This document shows positions 5,816 through 8,791 of a stretch of 8,791 bases of DNA, piece after piece. The position numbers and the translations under genes are program-made. Source of the DNA: UBA668 sp031366885 (lineage in GTDB: Bacteria; Actinomycetota; Acidimicrobiia; Acidimicrobiales; Ilumatobacteraceae); assembly GCA_031366885.1 (NCBI GenBank), contig JANLPB010000376.1:1-8791 (forward strand), read 5' to 3'. Position 1 is the first letter of the stretch. Each line of letters begins with the position of its first letter. Under the pieces are notes generated by a model that was not told the DNA's origin, searched no databases, and saw only the letters and a list, made by a program, of their open reading frames with translations.

Positions 5816-5840
5816 CGTATTGATCGGGGAGGACAATACG
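5816..5840 (+). repeat. Inverted repeat 3 in the leader of the binding-protein gene
   Basis: CGTATTG (5816-5822) and CAATACG (5834-5840) form a perfect 7-bp stem with an 11-nt loop, ATCGGGGAGGA. The loop exposes a purine-rich Shine-Dalgarno-like stretch, but no start codon follows at a usable distance. The real ribosome-binding site is AGGAGGA at 5887-5893, about 47 nt further on and 8 nt before the GTG. The stem would be at the very 5' end of a transcript started near 5813, where it could protect the mRNA. Confidence 0.48.
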
Positions 5841-5901
5841 AGTTTTGGCGGCACCCCGGTGTCGCAGTTCCTTCCCTCCGTTACCCAGGAGGACCATCCA
5901 C

Positions 5902-7635
5902 GTGAGGACCACGAAGCGCAGCAAGTTTGTTGCACTCGCAGTCGGTCTTGCTCTCGTTGCCGCAGCATGCGGCGACGACAAGGCGAGCACGACGACCGAG
6001 GCAGCCCCAGAGACAACCGCAGGCGTCACCGAGACCACTGCCGGCGTCACCGAGACGACCGCAGGCACCGATACCACCGATACCGCAGTCGCCGAGGACA
6101 AGCCGGCGATGAAGATCACCTACACCCTGTCCGACACCGCAGTGTGGGAAGACGGCTCGGACATCACCGTCGCCGACTTCCAGTGCACACTCGACGCAAC
6201 CATGAACACCCCTGGTTCGTTGAGCACCACCGGTTACGACCAGATCATCTCCGTTGAGGAAGGCTCCTCGCCCAAGGAGATCGTCACCACCTACAAGTCG
6301 AAGTACGCACCGTGGAAGGGCCTCTTCAGCGGCCTCTTGAAGGCAGCGGCGTTCGATGACTGCAACGACGTGTCGGAGGCATTCGACGGTGGAATCCCGT
6401 TCTCCGGTCGTGAGTGGCAGATCGATTCGTGGACTGCAGAGCAGCTCGTGCTGGTTCCGAACCCGGGTTACACCGGCAAGTTGGTTCCCGGCGTCAAGCG
6501 CATCGTCGTCGTCCCGGCCGAAGATGGCCCCACTGCCCTCAAGGCTGGCTCCGTCGACTTCATCTTCCCGCAGGCCTACACCGGCATCGACCAGGAACTG
6601 GCCGACCCGAACGTGGACTACGACACGGCTCTCAGTGGCGCCTTCGAAGGCTTCTACTTCCAGTCATACAAGGGTCCGTTCGCCGACCCGGTCTTCCGCG
6701 AGGCATTCAGCAAGTCGATTGACCGCGACGCCATCTACCAGCAGATCTACGCACCGTTCGCCCAGGGTACGCCCTTGCTGAACTGTGGCCCCATCGCTCC
6801 CGGGCCGTACTGCGACGACGCATTCAAGGACACCTACGACCCGGCCGGCGCCGAAAAAGTGCTGACCGACGCTGGGTGGACGAAGGATGCCAGTGGCATG
6901 TGGGCCGACAAGGACGGCAAGGTCCCCGAGATCCGTTGGATGATCAACACCGGCAACACCCGCCGTGAGAGCACACAGGAATTCCTGATCCCGAAGCTCG
7001 CCGAGGCTGGCTTCAACGTGAAGGCCGACAACTGTGAAGCCCTCCCGTGCGTGTTTGAAACCCGCCTCCCGTCGTTGGACTACGACATGGCGATGTTCAT
7101 CAACACGGTGGCACCGGACCCCGCATACCTGCGTACGTGGGGCTGCGACCAGATCCCGACTGAGGAGAATCAGTTCAAGGGTCAGAACAGCAACGGCTGG
7201 TGCAACGAAGAGGCAACGGCTCAGCTGATCGCCGCTGACGCCGAGCTCGACGAGACCAAGCGCATCGAAGAGGTCAAGTCGGCAATTCAGTTCATGGCCG
7301 ACGACCACATCATGTTGCCGCTGTTGCAGTTCCCGAACGTCGGTGCCATCCGTACCGACCGCCTGGCCAACGCATACGGCGAGCTTGCCAACTACCGGGC
7401 AATCAATGACTGGTACCAGTGGACTGACGTTGACGGTGACGGCCAGATCGTCATCGGCGCCGAGCAGTTCCCCGATGCCGCCTGCCCGAACCCCATCACC
7501 GAGTGCTCGAACTCGTCGTGGTACGTGTGGCTGATTGCGTTCCCGGTGCTGCCGGGTACGTACGACACCACCAACGACCAGACCTTCGTGCCGTCGGAGA
7601 TGCTTGACGGGGAAGCAGTCGTCGAGGTCCTCTGA
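5902..7635 (+). CDS. Family-5 peptide-type ABC substrate-binding lipoprotein, apparently circularly permuted
   Basis: This 577-residue lipoprotein should capture a peptide-like or other small ligand outside the membrane and deliver it to the permeases encoded downstream. A basic start and hydrophobic segment (5-22) end in the lipobox LVAAAC, with lipidated Cys23. A Thr/Glu/Ala linker (about 28-66) has heptads ETTAGVT at 37-43 and 44-50 and ETTAG at 51-55. The SBP_bac_5 core then begins in mid-domain at ITYTLSDTAVWEDG (72-85) and ITVADF (88-93), a stretch normally preceded by about 60-80 residues. Later family parts follow: GREWQIDSW (169-177), LVLVPNPGY (182-190), FREAFSKSIDRDAIYQQIY (265-283), GAEKVLTDAGW (316-326) and WYQW (504-507), where the chain usually ends. 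Here DVDGDGQ leads into IGAEQFP...NSSWYVW...VLPGTYD (518-555), which resembles the usual N-terminal segment. Ten cysteines after Cys23 suggest disulfides. The GTG has AGGAGGA 8 nt upstream. Ligand unknown; permutation is inferred from recalled homologues. Confidence 0.9.
   Translation: MRTTKRSKFVALAVGLALVAAACGDDKASTTTEAAPETTAGVTETTAGVTETTAGTDTTDTAVAEDKPAMKITYTLSDTAVWEDGSDITVADFQCTLDATMNTPGSLSTTGYDQIISVEEGSSPKEIVTTYKSKYAPWKGLFSGLLKAAAFDDCNDVSEAFDGGIPFSGREWQIDSWTAEQLVLVPNPGYTGKLVPGVKRIVVVPAEDGPTALKAGSVDFIFPQAYTGIDQELADPNVDYDTALSGAFEGFYFQSYKGPFADPVFREAFSKSIDRDAIYQQIYAPFAQGTPLLNCGPIAPGPYCDDAFKDTYDPAGAEKVLTDAGWTKDASGMWADKDGKVPEIRWMINTGNTRRESTQEFLIPKLAEAGFNVKADNCEALPCVFETRLPSLDYDMAMFINTVAPDPAYLRTWGCDQIPTEENQFKGQNSNGWCNEEATAQLIAADAELDETKRIEEVKSAIQFMADDHIMLPLLQFPNVGAIRTDRLANAYGELANYRAINDWYQWTDVDGDGQIVIGAEQFPDAACPNPITECSNSSWYVWLIAFPVLPGTYDTTNDQTFVPSEMLDGEAVVEVL
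6010..6066 (+). repeat. Tandem 21-bp repeat encoding the ETTAGVT linker
   Basis: Two full 21-bp units (6010-6030 and 6031-6051) encode ETTAGVT, and a third partial unit (6052-6066) encodes ETTAG. Synonymous positions differ among copies (ACA ACC GCA, ACC ACT GCC, ACG ACC GCA) while the peptide is constant. This suggests an older duplication whose protein sequence has been kept as a flexible, probably surface-exposed tether between lipid anchor and binding domain. Confidence 0.8.
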
Positions 7636-7665
7636 CCTCGTCGAATTTCTTCACCACACATACTC

Positions 7666-7707
7666 AAACAGGGTCGGTCCTTCGGGACCGGCCCTGTTTC
7701 CTTTATT
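7666..7707 (+). terminator. Strong intrinsic terminator between binding protein and permease
   Basis: The arms 7666-7680 (AAACAGGGTCGGTCC) and 7685-7699 (GGACCGGCCCTGTTT) form a 15-bp stem with a single G-U pair and a TTCG tetraloop, followed by CCTTTATT. It starts 30 bp after the stop of the binding-protein gene and lies 30 bp before the permease ribosome-binding site. Because it lies inside the importer operon, partial termination and 3'-end protection would make the binding-protein mRNA more abundant than the permease mRNA, a known arrangement for ABC importers. A TATTGT at 7704-7709 could be a weak -10 box for an independent permease transcript. Confidence 0.85.
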
Positions 7708-7736
7708 GTAGAGAGACTCTTGTAGGGGGCTGCGTT

Positions 7737-8708
7737 TTGCTCAGATTCATCGTCCGGCGATTGCTGTGGGTCGTGCCGACGATCGTGATTGTGACGTTCC
7801 TCGTCTACATCGCCATTCGGATCGGCTTCAACCCAGAGGCGTCGTACCTGCGAGCGAACCCGCGGGCCACCGAGGCGAAGGTGCAGCAGTACAAGGACAT
7901 CAATGGTTTGTACGAAGGCGCGTGGGGCTACGTGCGTGGCTACTTCCGTTGGTTGTGGCAGTTCATGCAAGGGCCAGATCAGTGGCCGCGCAGCATCAAG
8001 GGTCGCGCCGAGGTGTGGCCGCCGTTGCGGTACTCCATCTTCAATACGTTGCGTCTGGCAGGCATCGCCTCGCTGATCGGTATTCCGATGGGTCTCGGTA
8101 TTGGCATCCTTGCTGCCCGCAAGCCCGGTAGCTGGTTCGACACCAGCGCGAATACGACGGCGTTCTTCGCCGGAGCGGTGCCGCCGTTCGTCTCGGCCGT
8201 CGTGCTGCAGTTGATCTTCGCCGTCAAGCTCGGCTGGCTGCCAGTCGGCGGTGTGTACCCGCCGGGCCACGAGGGCTTCAACCTGGTACTGATGATCAAG
8301 CACCTCATCTTGCCGGTGTCGGTAGTCGTCATTCAGACCGTCGCCGGCTACAGCCGCTACATGCGCGCCTCGCTGTTGGACGTGAAGTCCTCCGACTTCG
8401 TTCGCACGGCGCGGGCGAAGGGATTGTCCGAGCGCACCGTGTTGTTTCGCCATGGGGTGCGAAACGCGATGATCCCGATCGTGACCGTGCTTGCCCTCGA
8501 CATCGGAGCCCTCATCGGCGGCCTCATCATCACCGAGAAGATCTTCAACTACCCGGGCATGGGCGTATTCTTCATCAACGCTTCCGGCAAGGGCGATTTT
8601 CCGCAACTGATGCCGTACATGGTGATCATCGTCACCTCCATCCTGCTGTTCAATCTCATCGCCGACGTGACGTACGCCTTTCTTGATCCGAGGATCCGAC
8701 TTGACTGA
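7737..8708 (+). CDS. DppB/OppB-type ABC importer permease
   Basis: This 323-residue inner-membrane protein forms half of the translocation channel of a peptide/nickel-class importer. It opens with the family start LRFIVRRLLWVVPTIVIVTF (2-21), the first membrane segment (about 8-28). An extracytoplasmic stretch with many aromatic residues (30-97) follows, then further membrane segments near 103-126, 142-165, 182-204, 244-266 and 292-314. The cytoplasmic EAA-type loop, which contacts the ATPase, is SSDFVRTARAKGLSERTVLF (218-237) followed by RHGVRNAMIP (238-247). The C-terminus YAFLDPRIRLD has the family's DPR ending. The TTG start is supported by AGGGGG (7724-7729) 7 nt upstream and by the match to the family N-terminus. 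The next gene overlaps its end by 8 nt, showing tight coupling. The ligand cannot be read from the permease. Confidence 0.93.
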   Translation: MLRFIVRRLLWVVPTIVIVTFLVYIAIRIGFNPEASYLRANPRATEAKVQQYKDINGLYEGAWGYVRGYFRWLWQFMQGPDQWPRSIKGRAEVWPPLRYSIFNTLRLAGIASLIGIPMGLGIGILAARKPGSWFDTSANTTAFFAGAVPPFVSAVVLQLIFAVKLGWLPVGGVYPPGHEGFNLVLMIKHLILPVSVVVIQTVAGYSRYMRASLLDVKSSDFVRTARAKGLSERTVLFRHGVRNAMIPIVTVLALDIGALIGGLIITEKIFNYPGMGVFFINASGKGDFPQLMPYMVIIVTSILLFNLIADVTYAFLDPRIRLD

Positions 8709-8791
8709 CGAGACAGCTCCCGCCGTTGACACCGCGGAAGAAATCGACGCGCGCGAAGCGCTGACCCACAAAGCTCTTTCGCCATTCCAAA
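8701..8791 (+). CDS. Start of probable second (DppC-type) permease, cut by the right edge
   Basis: A TTG at 8701-8703 opens a frame that remains open to the window edge (30 codons), beginning MTDETAPAVDTAEEIDAREA. A GAGG ribosome-binding site at 8690-8693 lies 7 nt upstream, and the start overlaps the end of the first permease by 8 nt. The visible part is a polar, acidic N-terminus ending in LTHKALSPFQ, consistent with the cytoplasmic extension before the first membrane segment of DppC-type permeases. The assignment rests mainly on position; no membrane segment is visible yet. Confidence 0.68.
   Translation, partial: MTDETAPAVDTAEEIDAREALTHKALSPFQ

Noticed and set aside
5823..5833. The GGGGAGGA in the hairpin loop as a ribosome-binding site.
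   Set aside because: No start codon with a sensible frame follows at 5-12 nt; the AGGAGGA at 5887-5893 fits the GTG at 5902.
5719..5901. A secG-like small gene in the gap after tpiA.
   Set aside because: No frame encodes two hydrophobic segments; the region is dominated by inverted repeats.
7392..8771. A minus-strand frame of 459 codons antisense to the permease and to the end of the binding-protein gene.
   Set aside because: It crosses the intergenic terminator, lacks any motif and is explained by third-position GC in the real genes.

Overview
The window looks like chromosomal DNA from a high-GC actinomycete, most likely of the class Acidimicrobiia. The signs are the high-GC coding bias, GTG and TTG starts, promoters of the TANNNT type placed so that mRNAs would be leaderless, an F420-type luciferase-family oxidoreductase, an actinobacterial-type RapZ with Arg in its P-loop, and the wording of the peptide-binding lipoprotein. 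The class assignment is inference from sequence style, not a database result. No tRNA, rRNA, CRISPR array, insertion sequence or phage gene was seen.

Layout, left to right. On the minus strand, the start of an unidentified gene (1-93) runs off the left edge, and an F420-dependent LLM-class oxidoreductase lies at 203-1108. A 37-bp divergent promoter region separates the latter from a plus-strand run: a SAM-dependent methyltransferase (1146-1883), rapZ (1883-2731), then the lower-glycolysis operon gap-pgk-tpiA (2790-5718), tightly packed with a 2-nt gap and an ATGA overlap. A structured 183-nt intergenic region follows. Then comes a peptide/nickel-class ABC importer: a lipoprotein substrate-binding protein (5902-7635), a strong intrinsic hairpin (7666-7707), the first permease (7737-8708) and the first 30 codons of the next gene, probably the second permease (8701 to the right edge).

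How the genes fit together. GAPDH, PGK and TIM catalyse linked reactions of the triose-phosphate part of glycolysis and gluconeogenesis. RapZ is a known neighbour of this operon in Gram-positive bacteria, but the usual partners between them (yvcK and whiA) are absent here, as is secG after tpiA. The importer captures an unknown peptide-like substrate outside the membrane and passes it to a DppB/DppC-type channel. The hairpin after the binding-protein gene probably makes binding protein more abundant than permease.

The most unusual object is the substrate-binding protein. It appears to be circularly permuted. The segment that normally starts the mature family-5 binding protein is missing after the lipoprotein linker and is found instead as the last ~60 residues, joined to the normal C-terminus by an Asp-rich DxDxDG loop. 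The complex inverted repeats before this gene, the shortened N-domain of PGK, the Lys/Ser tail on GAPDH and the leaderless-promoter geometry at three starts are also worth a second look.
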